From Argyresthia goedartella (Eukaryota > Arthropoda > Insecta > Lepidoptera > Argyresthiidae), in the NCBI GenBank assembly GCA_949825045.1, contig OX463810.1:31506201-31570200 (forward strand): a DNA stretch of 64,000 bases, given 5' to 3'. The position numbers were made by a program, and so were the translations under genes. This document shows positions 19,729 to 31,008 of the stretch, piece by piece (positions within the stretch are counted from its first letter, which is position 1; every line of letters begins with the position of its first letter). The notes under the pieces were generated by a model. The model saw only the letters and a program-made list of their open reading frames with translations, ran no database searches and was not told the DNA's origin.

Positions 19729-21114
19729 ATGGCACCTTCGCCCTTGACGGTACTGCGATATGGTGTCCGTGAGGAGATGAGATGGCTCGCCCATACTCAC
19801 AAGTATGTGGAGCGACCCGACATGGACGATGTCCTGCTCAAGCGTGTGGAGGACGCAATGACACGCGTCGGGAAGGTGTGTCGGCTGGCTGCCGAGGCTG
19901 AAGCCCTCGGGCTTACGGATGAGGCCTCGGTGGCTGCAGTGAGGCAGCTCTGCGCGGATGCTGACCAAGCGATGGAGTGCTTGGGCGACATCGAGCGTCG
20001 CGCCGAAAAAATTAAGCGGTCGCGTCGGGATGACCGCGGGGAGGGTAGCGGAGACCCCCCCCCCCCTAAGGGTGTGGTTGGACGGCTTCCACACCTGGAG
20101 ATTCCGGCCTTCGGTGGGGCAATTGATGAGTGGCCGGCATTCATCAATTTGTTCGATAGCCTGGTCCACGGTCGGGACGACCTGGACAGCGCCTACAAGT
20201 TGGCCCAGCTATTGATGGCACTGCGGGGTGAACCGAAGGAGTTGGTCGGTCACCTAACGGTTACGGCGGGCAATTATGAGATTGCCCGGGTCATATTGTT
20301 TGACCGCTACCAACACAAAAGGCGGTTGGTTGATGCGCAGCTGGGGAAGCTGTTCAGCATCCCAAGAGTAACCCGGGATGTTGACATCCGGGTACAGGTG
20401 CTCAACCCTGTGCTGGTGGCCACTAAGGCCCTTCAGAACCTTAGTCTGCCGGTAGACCAATGGTCATATATTGTGTTATATATGGTTTTGTCACGGTAGC
20501 CTGCAGCTGTTCAAAGTCGGTTTGAACAGCTGCATGGGGGCAGTAGCTCGGAACTGCCCACGCTCGTCCAATTAACGGAGTTTTTGGAGGGTGAATGCAG
20601 GCGATGCGACACCATGGATTCGGAGGCCAGTGTGCAGCGCCAACCCGCGCGGATGCGGGAGGGGCCGCGCCCCCCACCCCCACGGGGGGGTGGTCGGTCA
20701 AAACAATTTGGCGTTTTGAGTGCCGCGCCGTCGGGTGACGGCTGTGTGCACTGCGACAGTGCCGGTCATGAGGTGACCATTTGCGCCAACTTTAAGGCGC
20801 TCGGTGTGGCTGCCCGCAGGAAGGTGGTCTTCCGCCACCGATTGTGTTTCGGTTGCTTGGGGCCGCACCAGCTGAGCGAGTGCTCACGCGCGTCCCCCTG
20901 TGAGTGCCGCGGTGGCAGGCACCACGCCGTGTTGTGCCTGAACCGATCAGGCCCATCGGACGGTCACCAGGGCCGGACTCAGGTTGGTCGGTCACAGGGC
21001 CCAACCAGGGCCGGACCCAGTCCCCCTCCGGGCAACGGGAGTCACCAACGGGGTGACTGGGGTACCCGCGGACGGGACCCCCCCCCGAAGGGAAGGGGGC
21101 AGCGCGGGGGGTAA
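19729..21114 (+). pseudogene. Element B gag (one nonsense codon, one frame slip)
   Basis: Starts MAPSPLTVLRYGVREEMRWL. The BEL gag core (DUF1759-like) is about residues 110-225 (WPAFINLFDSLVHGRDDLDS, ALRGEPKELVGHLTV). The frame breaks at TAG 20497-20499, where element E has a leucine codon, then continues in the same frame through zinc knuckles (CVHCDSAGHEVTIC, CFGCLGPHQLSEC) to a TAA at 21112. The conserved continuation is in the next frame, entered at the nine-C run near 21078-21086, and reaches the TAG at 21545. Confidence 0.8.
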
Positions 21115-21544
21115 CAGGCGGGACAGCCGGGGTTCGGTCGCCGCTGTCCAGGGTCAGCGAGGACTTCGGGCCGCTGGCTCACCGCGTGTTACGGGCGGGT
21201 GTCAGATGGCACCTATGAGTGGCGCGAAGGCTGGGAGCCCACCACCTTCTGCGCCACCCTGCCCGTCGCTCTGGGAGGCGAACAGGGAGGCGAACAGTCG
21301 GATGTCGCCCCCATTCCTAGAGCGCCCCAAGTTGGATCCGCTCTCCCCCCTCCATCCACGGTGGCCACCGGGCACACCGTTCACAGTCCGGTATGGTCGG
21401 GTACCGGGACAGCGAGGGGCCTATTATGCGGGTTGGGACCCCCTGATGTACATGCGGTCTGATATGCCACCGGTGGCATATCAGCAGCCGAGTTACCAGG
21501 CCGACGGAGGTCTGAGCGGGTTCGGATCCCGCGGGGGTTCCCGC

Positions 21545-21547
21545 TAG
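21545..21547 (+). other. In-frame TAG between gag and pol, element B
   Basis: CGC-TAG-GGA. The frame upstream (gag tail, GFGSRGGSR) and downstream (GHAAHLQGAATPQTV, then the pol start) is the same, with no other stop. The same arrangement occurs in elements C (34993-34995) and E (49088-49090), suggesting regulated readthrough. Inference, not proven. Confidence 0.6.
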
Positions 21548-23899
21548 GGACACGCCGCCCACTTACAGGGTGCCGCCACTCCACAGACGGTCATGCTCCC
21601 CACCGCCTCGGTGATAGCGTGGAGTTCGGACGGCAAATCTTGTGTGGCACGAGCACTATTGGACTCGGGGGCCCAGGGGTGCTTAGTCTCGTGCAACCTT
21701 GTAAGACGGTTGGGCATTTCGGTAAGGGAGTACCCACATTCCATTCGGGGAATTGGGAACACGGAAGTCGGTTCCGTTAAGGGAGTATGTCGGATTACTC
21801 TCTCGTCACGGGTGGATTCATCGGTGAATCTGACGGTCACGGCATTAGTCATGCCTAATGTGATGGGCTCACACCCTCACGTACGGTTGTCGCCCTCGGT
21901 GCGACGGTTGGTCGCTGGGTTGTCACTGGCTGACCCGGAGTTCGACATTCCGGGCCCAGTAGACATTTTATTGGGTGTCGATGCCTTAGGATACCTGTTA
22001 GTGCCAGGTGTCCACGTGTTGCAGGCGACTGGTCTGGTTTCGGTCAACACCAGACTGGGCCATGCGGTAATGGGTCCGGTCATGCCGGCTGCCCCACGCC
22101 TAGCGACTCGTAGTCCCTTATTCGGTTCTGTACTCTCGGAGGTGATACAGAAGTTTTGGAAGGTGGAGGAACCACCTACGGTCCGCCGGTTGGACCCGGT
22201 TGAAGAAGAGTGTGAACAGTTTTATCGGAACAATACTGGTCGCCTTCGGTCAGGTCGATTGTGTCATGCTCCGGAGTTGGTTGGACATCCCTTGTGGTGG
22301 GGTCCAAAATGGTTGACTCAAGCCGAATCGGATTGGCCAATGAGTCCACGCGTTACCACGGCGAACGGCGCCTTGACAGTCGGTGTCTGTACGACGCAAC
22401 CAGAGCCGGCAGAGGAGTTCAGCCTGCTGGAACGGTACAGCTCGCTCGACAAGCTGGTCAATGAGACCGCCTGGATCTGCCGATTTGCGCGGAATTGTCG
22501 GAATTCTGAGGCGCAACGAGTGCGGACACAGGTCCTGACACCACGGGAACGGAACCATGCGTTGTTCGCATTGGTACGGAACGTGCAGACGGTGCACTTT
22601 AAGTCCGAATTGGACATTCTGAGACGCGGACGCGTCCAACTGAAGAGAGCTGTGGCTCGGCTCAACCCGTTTATTGACCCTCAAGGATTGCTGAGGGTAG
22701 GAGGTCGGCTGCGGAATGCCAACCTGCCTCATGCGGCTCGCCACCCGTTGTTACTCCCTAGGAAAGGGAAGTTGGTCGAACTGTTGATACAGGATCGACA
22801 CATTCGGAATGGGCTTGTCGGATGCCACGCCTTGATGGCGTTTCTCCAGCGCGAGTTCTGGATTCTATCGGGAAGACGCTTAGTGCGTAGCGTCGTATTT
22901 CGGTGCCTGCCTTGTTATCGGGCCAAGGCGGCTACGATGCAGCCCCAGATGGGCGATTTGCCCTCGGATAGGGTTAACGAAATCCGGCCCTTTGCGGGTG
23001 TCGGAACGGATTTCGCGGGACCATTCATGGTCAAGTCTTCACAGCTACGGAACGCCAGATTAGTGAAGGCATACCTGTGCGTCTTCGTGTGCTTGGCCAC
23101 GAAGGCAGTCCACTTGGAGGTGGTCAGTGACCTCACCACAGAGGCATTTATCGCTTGTCTAGATCGGTTCGTCTCACGAAGGGGCCTCCCGACATTAATC
23201 CGTTCGGACAACGGCACAAATTTTGTCGGAGCCAGGCGACATCTGCAGGAGGTCACTCAATTCCTGAACGGTAACCAGGACGCCATCGGTACGGCTTGCT
23301 CCCGACGAGGGATTGAATGGGTTTTCAGTCCGCCGGGATGTCCTCATTGGGGAGGAATTTTTGAGGCTGCGGTTAAATCGGCTAAGTCGCACCTGACGAG
23401 GATCATCGGTGAGACCTCTCTACGCTTTGAAGAGCTTGCGACGCTGTTCTGTAAAATTGAAATGACACTGAACTCGCGTCCGTTGTGCCCGCTCAGTTCG
23501 GATCCAAATGATTTGGAAGCGTTGACGCCGGGTCACTTCCTGATAGGTCAGCCCCTTAACGCCCTGCCAGAATACCCATTCGGTGATGTTAAGTTAAGTC
23601 GGTTAACTAGGTGGCAGATGTTGCAGCAGATGGCTCAAGATTTTTGGAAACGGTGGTCCCTTGAGTACTTGCATATCATGCAGCAGCGCCTTAAGTGGAC
23701 TGACCGGACGAGCCCCCCTCAAGTCGGTGATTTGGTGCTGATTAAGGATGCGAACCTGCCATCATTGAGATGGAGACGGGGACGGATCGTCAATTTGTAC
23801 ACGGGTCGGGATGGCACGCCTCGATCAGCAGAAGTCAGGGTGGGGGACTCGGTCCTCAAGAGAGCGGTCGCAACACTTTCTCGCCTTCCTATTGATTAG
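21548..23899 (+). CDS. Element B pol: protease and integrase, RT-RNaseH deleted in frame
   Basis: An open frame of about 780 codons (first ATG at 21593). Aspartic peptidase with ALLDSGAQGCLVS; the region up to GRLRSGRL; then directly CHAPELVGHPLWWGPKWL, which in element C follows the RNase H. About 1.5 kb of RT-RNaseH has therefore been removed without changing frame, near 22258. Integrase follows with zinc-binding H/H/C/C (GCHALMAF, CLPCYRAK), catalytic TDFAGPF, RSDNGTNF and IFEAAVKSAK, then the basic tail. Integrase looks intact by motif; reverse transcription would need to come from another element. Confidence 0.88.
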   Translation, partial: GHAAHLQGAATPQTVMLPTASVIAWSSDGKSCVARALLDSGAQGCLVSCNLVRRLGISVREYPHSIRGIGNTEVGSVKGVCRITLSSRVDSSVNLTVTALVMPNVMGSHPHVRLSPSVRRLVAGLSLADPEFDIPGPVDILLGVDALGYLLVPGVHVLQATGLVSVNTRLGHAVMGPVMPAAPRLATRSPLFGSVLSEVIQKFWKVEEPPTVRRLDPVEEECEQFYRNNTGRLRSGRLCHAPELVGHPLWWGPKWLTQAESDWPMSPRVTTANGALTVGVCTTQPEPAEEFSLLERYSSLDKLVNETAWICRFARNCRNSEAQRVRTQVLTPRERNHALFALVRNVQTVHFKSELDILRRGRVQLKRAVARLNPFIDPQGLLRVGGRLRNANLPHAARHPLLLPRKGKLVELLIQDRHIRNGLVGCHALMAFLQREFWILSGRRLVRSVVFRCLPCYRAKAATMQPQMGDLPSDRVNEIRPFAGVGTDFAGPFMVKSSQLRNARLVKAYLCVFVCLATKAVHLEVVSDLTTEAFIACLDRFVSRRGLPTLIRSDNGTNFVGARRHLQEVTQFLNGNQDAIGTACSRRGIEWVFSPPGCPHWGGIFEAAVKSAKSHLTRIIGETSLRFEELATLFCKIEMTLNSRPLCPLSSDPNDLEALTPGHFLIGQPLNALPEYPFGDVKLSRLTRWQMLQQMAQDFWKRWSLEYLHIMQQRLKWTDRTSPPQVGDLVLIKDANLPSLRWRRGRIVNLYTGRDGTPRSAEVRVGDSVLKRAVATLSRLPID

Positions 23900-23930
23900 G
23901 GACAGGTTCGGGCCTGTCCGGGCGGGTGAC

Positions 23931-24512
23931 TGTTTAATATTTATGCGTCGGAAACGCACCGGTTTTTTGTTGCGCGAATCGATCGCGAGTAATCGAGACA
24001 TCACTAGCGAAAACGGCACTAGCAGCTGTCACTCGTACCGAAGCGAGATGTAAAATTGGAGGTTATCTTTACTCTTGCTCTGGTCTCATCGGGAGAATAA
24101 CATGGCGGCTCGGGCCCCGTGGCATTGACGGTATTTCGGTGTACCAATTATCATACAGGCATCGGGCCTGGTCGAAGTGTAAATCTACCTCATAGCGTCG
24201 GGCTATTGATTGTAATTAGATTCGCGTCAGCGGTCAAGTGATCCGTGTGGATTGGTCAACGTCGTATCGGTAGCGGCGACTCCACGTCGGCAGGCAGCAC
24301 GCCGGCGACAGCGTCGGCAGCGACAGTGAGATTCACCCCATATCCTATCCCAAACTCTGCCCTTTTCCCGAATTCCCGTCTCGAATCGAGCTTTCGATTT
24401 CCTGCCTACGGAGACAAGGTCAGTAACAATTTCATCACTTCTTTTCTCTCACGTGGCAAAGGCACATCCCCCTCAGGATTCCACGCCGTTCGGAGAGGCG
24501 TGGAATTAAACA
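23931..24512 (+). repeat. Element B 3' LTR
   Basis: 582 bp, preceded by the GGACAGG...CCTGTCC hairpin (23900-23919) and GGGCGGGTGAC. Ends AATTAAACA, then the CCAGG duplication. Confidence 0.92.
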
Positions 24513-25219
24513 CCAGGTATAAACCCCTTTCTACTACCAGCGTGCACTATTTTAAGACGTTGTCTTTTAGAAATTAACTGTTTCACTTCGTTTTCTGACG
24601 AGTCAGCCCAGCTTTTACCTGCCAAATGTGAGGTATGGATGTATGTTTCATCCATATAAACAATCTCTCTCCCTTGCAATCTGTACTTTTTTATCGCGGC
24701 TAAAAACTTTACTCTTTTTAAACGAACATCATCTTTCTCGATAAGTAATTTTCTGTTGTTTTCAACTTTTTTATACCGAAATCCCATTTTTCTAAGAATT
24801 TTTCTTAGCGTAAAGTCACATCCCTTAAAATTTATGGCTTCGGATAACTTGGACTTCAGGGCTTTAATTGTAGGTACTTGTTTGTATATCAAATGGAAAT
24901 TATACACTAATCGGCGAATAACGTTGTAGTCAAAATCGTCAAGACCTAGACAAAATAATTTATTTGGTCTACCCAACTTTGCCGAATTCGGACTATTGGA
25001 GGTGGATTGATTTATGTATTCTTTTTGCAATATTTTATTTACTGTTCGCTGAGAAATTCCACTGGCCTCCGAAACTCGTTTTTGGACTTTATAAAAGTAA
25101 GCAGTATAGTTGGTATGTTTGAATTTATCATTTTCAGTTAAGAAATATAAATAAATATTGAAAATAACTTCGCAGGCTTGCCGATCTAAACGTTTCCCTT
25201 TTCTTAGTGCTTTCGGCAT
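24513..25219 (-). pseudogene. IS630/Tc1-mariner transposase, N-terminal part (split by element B)
   Basis: Starts MPKALRKGKRLDRQACEVIF on the minus strand. A helix-turn-helix region follows with SEASGISQRTVNKILQKEYI, then LRKMGFRYKKVENNRKLLIE and the first catalytic aspartate in IVYMDETYIHTSHLAGKSW. It ends at the CCAGG target site and resumes at 18459. About 235 codons are open on this side. With the C-terminal part it has the DDE triad order of the IS630-Tc1-mariner superfamily. Confidence 0.85.
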
Positions 25220-25439
25220 GTCTGTTATAAATTGTTAATGTGGATCGAATAAAATCAATGTTTATTATTTACAAAAATGACAGACAAGAGTAAAATGTAA
25301 AGTCCAAAAAAAATATAGGTGGCCTGCATAATACACGAGTCCATGAAGTTTATCACAAAATCTAACATAAATATCAACAAAATATTTCTGTGGTATTAAC
25401 TACTCTATATAGATACTTCCTCTTGCAATGCGACCGTTC

Positions 25440-25735
25440 CCTACGTTGTCTCGATGGGTACTGAGTGCGAGTGAAGTAGTAAGACAAAAACGAACATTTC
25501 CGAGAAAATACGAAAGGAAAGGATTATTCACTACATCTGTACGTTATACAGACGTTCTAACGGTGATGGAAAACATCGTTAGGAAACCTTCATTACTCCG
25601 TAGCTGCGGCGATGGGCTAGCCCCCTGTCACGCAAAATAGAGTATCGAATAACTGGCTCAAAGCGGGCACAATTGTGCCTCTGCCACCCCATATGGGAAA
25701 AGACGTGACGCTGAGTGTGTGTGTTGTTTCGTAAC
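25440..25735 (+). repeat. Lepidopteran SINE-like repeat
   Basis: It contains GGTGATGGAAAACATCGTTA, GTAGCTGCGGCGATGGGCTA, CCCCTGTCACGC and GACGTGACGCTGAGTGTGTG. I recognise this order from very common repeats in moth genomes. The 25518-25540 part is inverted relative to 17541-17563. Confidence 0.65.
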
Positions 25736-25815
25736 TAGCATTTCCTATTTATATTATTTATTTTCTCTACTAGTATGTATATGCTGGCCGGCTGGCATCA
25801 GTGACGTATACTCAC

Positions 25816-25980
25816 CGCGGCCAGCACGTGCTCCTGCCTGGTGGCGGTGCACACGTCGAGCTCCACGAAGGGCAGCGTGTCCTGGAGGACGGAGGCGCGG
25901 CGCTGTGACGTCAGCAGCGCCGTCGCCGGCGCCATGCCTCCCGGCGACATGGGCGTGCTGCAGCGGGACAGCGCCTCCGG
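25816..25980 (-). CDS. Host gene exon (VELDVCTATRQEHVLAA)
   Basis: Acceptor TTTCCAG and donor GCCGCG|GTGAGT. Exactly 55 codons, phase 0 at both ends: PEALSRCSTPMSPGGMAPAT, ALLTSQRRASVLQDTLPFVE, LDVCTATRQEHVLAA. It joins exon 26083-26298 in frame. Confidence 0.85.
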
Positions 25981-26082
25981 CTGGAAACAACTTATTCATA
26001 AGTACATTGCTTCTTTATACTTAGATTTTGACCGTAACTAGTCCACAGTTCCACAGAACGTTGCAAGCTGTGGTCTACGTAC

Positions 26083-26298
26083 CTTGTACTGCTGCTTGTT
26101 GGCTCTCAGCTTGGCGGCATGGTCTGCTAGCGCCAGCCTCCCGGGCTGCTGCTGGGCGGCGCCGGCGGGGTTGCGCGCCGCCCACAGCCGCGTCCACACG
26201 TCCTCGCGGAAGCGGTGCAGACGCGCGCGCGGCGCCAGCACGGCGGCTGCGCTGTTGTACAGCGACTCTGAGTGCACGGACACCGACACGCCGCCCAC
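26083..26298 (-). CDS. Host gene exon (SVHSESLYNSAAAVL)
   Basis: Acceptor GTCGCAG and donor TACAAG|GTACGT. 72 codons in phase 0: VGGVSVSVHSESLYNSAAAV, then RLHRFREDVWTRLWAARNPA and ALADHAAKLRANKQQYK. Only 102 bases of intron separate it from the next exon. Upstream, the intron holds elements C and D. Confidence 0.85.
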
Positions 26299-26399
26299 CT
26301 GCGACACCACACCACACCACGCTTATCTCAATTTCTATAACAGATATCGTTACGTTGCTTAAGCCCTGTCTCAAAATTGCATTGCAATTGTATGCGAAG

Positions 26400-26872
26400 T
26401 AATGTTCACTTCCAAGAAGGACAAGTAGTTCCTCACGTTTTTACCGCTACGAATACCTCATCCAGCGAAAGTTTTGTGTCACATATACACACATTTAAAG
26501 GAAAACCTGGAGGCGCCTCTATAGTTCTATCCCGGGACAGATGGGAGTAGACCCCCGATGACCTGTCTACAAGAGAGGACAGAAGCGATTCATCAGAAGA
26601 GATCCGTGGATCTGACCCTGACTATGGGACCCAAATGACACCATCTACACAAGTAGAAGCGTGAGAGAAGATGTATGGCGGTATATTAGTGTGTTTAAGT
26701 TGTAAATATATCCACTACTCTGAATATGTTTAGATTAAATTTAGATTTAAGATGTTATATATTTAGGTTAATATTTGTACACCCAGTACTACTGGGTACC
26801 ATCATTTGAAACACTGTGAATAATATAAAACCTAGTTCCAAACAATGATGACAAAATAAACATTTTTGTCTT
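26400..26872 (+). other. Non-coding intron sequence interrupted by element C
   Basis: No gene. It ends AATAAACATTTTTGTCTT, where GTCTT is duplicated after element C at 37435-37439. The sequence then resumes TGTGAAATCGACATTCC, with an AATAAA-like end, so element C may have landed in an older LTR or repeat. Confidence 0.5.
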
Positions 26873-27395
26873 TGTTAAATCCACGCCTCAACCGAAAGGG
26901 GTGGAATCTTGGTAGGGTTGTTTTTCAGTGGAATGTCACAAAGTAGTACTGACCTTGACGCCGTGGACCGGCATTCGAAAGCTCAATTCGAGGCAGGAGT
27001 ACGGGATGAGGAACACAATGGTGGGGGGTGCTGGGAGTCGAATCTTACTCCTGTCGTAGTCCGCCGCCGGTGCTGTCGTGATGGTGCCGACTACAAGGGT
27101 CGCTATCCGAACGCGACGAATTGGTGACCGAACTACTTCAACCTTTCACAACACGAAGCACTCACTACGATGACGTGAAATCTAATTATTTCTTGACGAT
27201 TGTTCCGTGATTATTATAATAACATTCAGCCAAGCCTCCCGATGCTTGGCGCCGACAATTTTACCATGTGCAAAGTGACATCTAGCTAGTCTTTTTTTTT
27301 CTATGCAAGTGACAGCTAGCTAGTGATGTACCGATCACTCGCGGTCGATCCGCGCAACAAAAAACCGGCGCGTTCCGAAGCATAAATATTAAACA
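26873..27395 (-). repeat. Element C 3' LTR
   Basis: 523 bp. On the minus strand it begins TGTTTAATATTTATGC and ends GATTTAACA, related to but shorter than the element B LTR. Confidence 0.92.
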
Positions 27396-30300
27396 GTCAT
27401 CCGCCCGGACAGGCCCGAACCTGTCCCTAATCAATAGGAAGGCGAGAAAGTGTTGCGAACGCTCTCTTGAGGACCGAGTCCCCCACCTTGACTTCTGCTG
27501 ATCGAGGCGTGCCATCCCGACCCGTGTACAAATTGACGATCCGTCCTCGTCTCCATCTCAATGATGGCAGGTTCGCATCCTTAATCAGCACCAAATCACC
27601 CGACTTGAGGGAGACTCGTCCGGTCAGTCCACTTAAGGCGCTGCTGCAAGATGTGCAAGTACTCAAGGGACCACCGTTTCCAAAAATCTTGAGCCATCTG
27701 CTGCAACATCTGCCACCTAGTTAACCGACTGAACTTAACATCACCGAATGGGTATTCTGGCAGGGCGTTAAGGGGCTGACCTATCAGGAAGTGACCCGGC
27801 GTCAACGCTTCCAAATCATTTGGATCCGAACTGAGCGGGCACAACGGACGCGAGTTCAGTGTCATTTCAATTTTACAGAACAGCGTCGCAAGCTCTTCAA
27901 AGCGTAGAGAGGTCTCACCGATGATCCTCGTCAGGTGCGACTTAGCCGATTTAACTGCAGCCTCAAAAATTCCTCCCCAATGAGGACATCCCAGCGGACT
28001 GAAAACCCATTCAATCCCTCGTCGGGAGCAAGCCGTACCGATGGCGTCCTAGTTACCGTTCAGGAATTGAGTGACCTCCTGCAGATATCGCCTGGCTCCG
28101 ACAAAATTTGTGCCGTTATCCGAACGGATTAATGTCGTGTGGCCCCTTCGTGAGACGAACCGATCCAGACATGCGATAAATGCCTCCGTAGTGAGGTCAC
28201 TGACCACCTCCAAGTGGACTGCCTTCGTGGCCAAGCACACGAAGACGCACAGGTATGCCTTCACTAATCTGGCGTTCCGTAGCTTTGAAGACTTGACCAT
28301 GAATGGTCCCGCGAAATCCGTTCCGACACCCGCAAAGGGCCGGATTTCGTTAACCCTATCCGAGGGCAAATCGCCCATCTGGGGCTGCATCGTAGCCGCC
28401 TTGGCCCGATAACAAGGCAGGCACCGAAATACGACGCTACGCACTAAGCGTCTTCCCGATAGAATCCAGAACTCGCGCTGGAGAAACGCCATCAAGGCGT
28501 GGCATCCGACATGCCCATTCCGAATGTGTCGATCCTGTATCAACAGTTCGACCAACTTCCCCTTCCTAGGGAGTAACAACGGGTGGCGAGCCGCATAAGG
28601 CAGGTTGGCATTCCGCAGCCGACCTCCTACCCTCAGCAATCCTTGAGGGTCAATAAACGGGTTGAGCCGAGCCACAGCTCCCTTCAGTTGGACGCGTCCG
28701 CGTCTCAGAATGTCCAATTCGGAGTTAAAGTGCACCGTCTGCACGTTCCGTACCAATGCGAACAACGCATGGTTCCGTTCCCGTGGTGTCAGGACCTATG
28801 TCCGCACCCGTTGCGCCTCAGAATTGCGATAATTCCGCGCAAATCGGAAGATCCAGGCGGTCACATTGACCAGCTTGTCGAGCGAGCTGTACCGTTCCAG
28901 CAGGCTGAACTCCTCTTCCGGCTCTGGTTGCGTCGTACAGACACCGACTGTCAAGGCGCCGTTCGCCGTGGTAACGCGTGGACTCAGTGGCCAATCCGAT
29001 TCGGCTTGAGTCAACCATTTTGGACCCCACCACAAGGGATGTCCAACTAACTCCGGAGCGTGACACCCACGAGACGCACAGTCTGCTGGGTTCATTTCCC
29101 CTGGAACATGTCTCCAGATTAAGGGAACCTCCGAATTCAAAATCTGCGAAACCCGATTCGCCACAAACATCTCCAGCTTGTGAACGGAAGCCTTCAGCCA
29201 GCATAACACGATCTGGATGTCCGTCCAAGCGTAGACCGTATCTTCTAACGCTATTGACCCACGAAGAACCGTCATCGTGTGGTTGACCAGACGAGTCAGG
29301 AGAGCCGCTCCTGAAAGCTCTAATTTGGGAATGGTCAGGCGAGTGCGCAACGGCGCAACCTTGCTCTTGGCCATGACCAACCGCACATCAACCTCCCCCG
29401 AGGAGTCGACCGTACGCAGATACACCGCAGCTCCGTAGACCTTCTCCGAGGCATCGCAAAACCCATGCAGGGTGGCGGTGTATCGTTTGGTGGGGACCAA
29501 CCTCCGTGGCAGTGAAATCCGATTGATGCCAGGGAGGGTCGAAAAGAACGATTCCCACTCTGAGCTCAATGACCCGCCGATCGGGTCGTCCCATTTCAGC
29601 TCAGCAGACCACAATTGCTGCATAAAACACTTGAGCTGAAATGTTACCGGAGTGATCCACCCGTTTGGATCAAATGTCCTAGCCTCCGTTGAAAGGACGT
29701 TCCGTTTCGTCCAGAGCTTCGGGGAGTCCAACTCGACCCGATACGAAAACATGTCTGACACCGGCTGGTACTGGACGCCTAATACCGACAACATATTCGG
29801 ATTTTCCAGATTTTCGAAAATTTGGGGATCCTGCTGGTAGTCATCCGGAAGACCAGACAGTAACTCTGGAGAGTTCGACATCCATTTCCGGAGCTCGTAA
29901 CCTCCACCCCGTAAGAGCTCAACTAGCTCGTCCCGTCGAGCGAGCGCCTCCTCTACGGAATCTGCACCGGTACAGATATCGTCCACGTAGAGATCCTGCT
30001 CCAGGATCGCTGCTCCTCTAGGGAAATTTAACCGTTCTCGATCCGCTAACTCCCGCAGAGTGCGAATCGCCAAATAAGGACTAGACCGTAGCCCGTACGT
30101 GTTGGTGTTCAGCTCGCACACCTTGATGGGCTGATCTGGGCTCTCTCGCCACAGTATCAGCTGATACCGTCTATCGTCAGGGTGAATGACCGTCTGCCTA
30201 AACATCATCCGGATGTCAGCTACAAACACAACATTGTGTCGACGGAACCGTGTGATAACATCCGCGATGTCATGGTTCAACTTCGGCCCTGAATGCAAAC

Positions 30301-31008
30301 ACTGGTTCATGTTCATGCCGTTAGATGTTGATGCCGATCCATCGAACACTAACCGTATTTTGCCCTCCGGGGTCCTCAAGACCGCGTGATGAGGCAGGAA
30401 GCAGTGGTCTTCACGCTTCCAGTCGATACCCGAAACCGACATGTGGCCGAGCGACTCGTATTCCCGCATGAAGTCGACGTACTTCTGCCGGAAAATCCCG
30501 TCACGCTTCATGCGTCGTTCCATCGACAGAAGCCGCGTCTCGGCTGCATGGTGTGAACTGCCCAGCGGTGGGCGATCACTCCGGAATGGAAGACGTGTGA
30601 GAAATCGACCTGACCGAAGGCGACCAGTATTGTTCCGATAAAACTGTTCACACTCTTCTTCAACCGGGTCCAACCGGCGGACCGTAGGTGGTTCCTCCAC
30701 CTCCCAAAACTTCTGTATCACCTCCGAGAGTACAGAACCGAATAAGGGACTACTAGTCGCTAGGCGTGGGGCAGCCGGCATGACCGGACGCATTACCGCA
30801 TGGCCCAGTCTGGTGTTGACCGAAACCAGACCAGTCGCCTGCAACACGTGGACACCTGGCACTAACAGGTATCCCAAGGCATCAACACCCAATAAAATGT
30901 CTACTGGGCCCGGAATATCAAACTCCGGGTCAGCCAGTGACAACCCAGCGACCAACTGTCGCACCGAGGGCGACAACCGTACGTGAGGGTGTGAGCCCAT
31001 CACATTAG

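Larger units (their letters stand above)
18460..24512 (+). mobile_element. Element B: BEL/Pao retrotransposon lacking RT-RNaseH
   Basis: A 6053-bp insertion with two 582-bp LTRs (18460-19041, 23931-24512) differing at about five sites by eye (about 1%). The target duplication CCAGG lies at 18455-18459 and 24513-24517. It interrupts the IS630-like transposase gene. Gag has a nonsense codon and a probable slip in a poly-C tract. Pol has lost RT and RNase H in frame. Confidence 0.93.
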
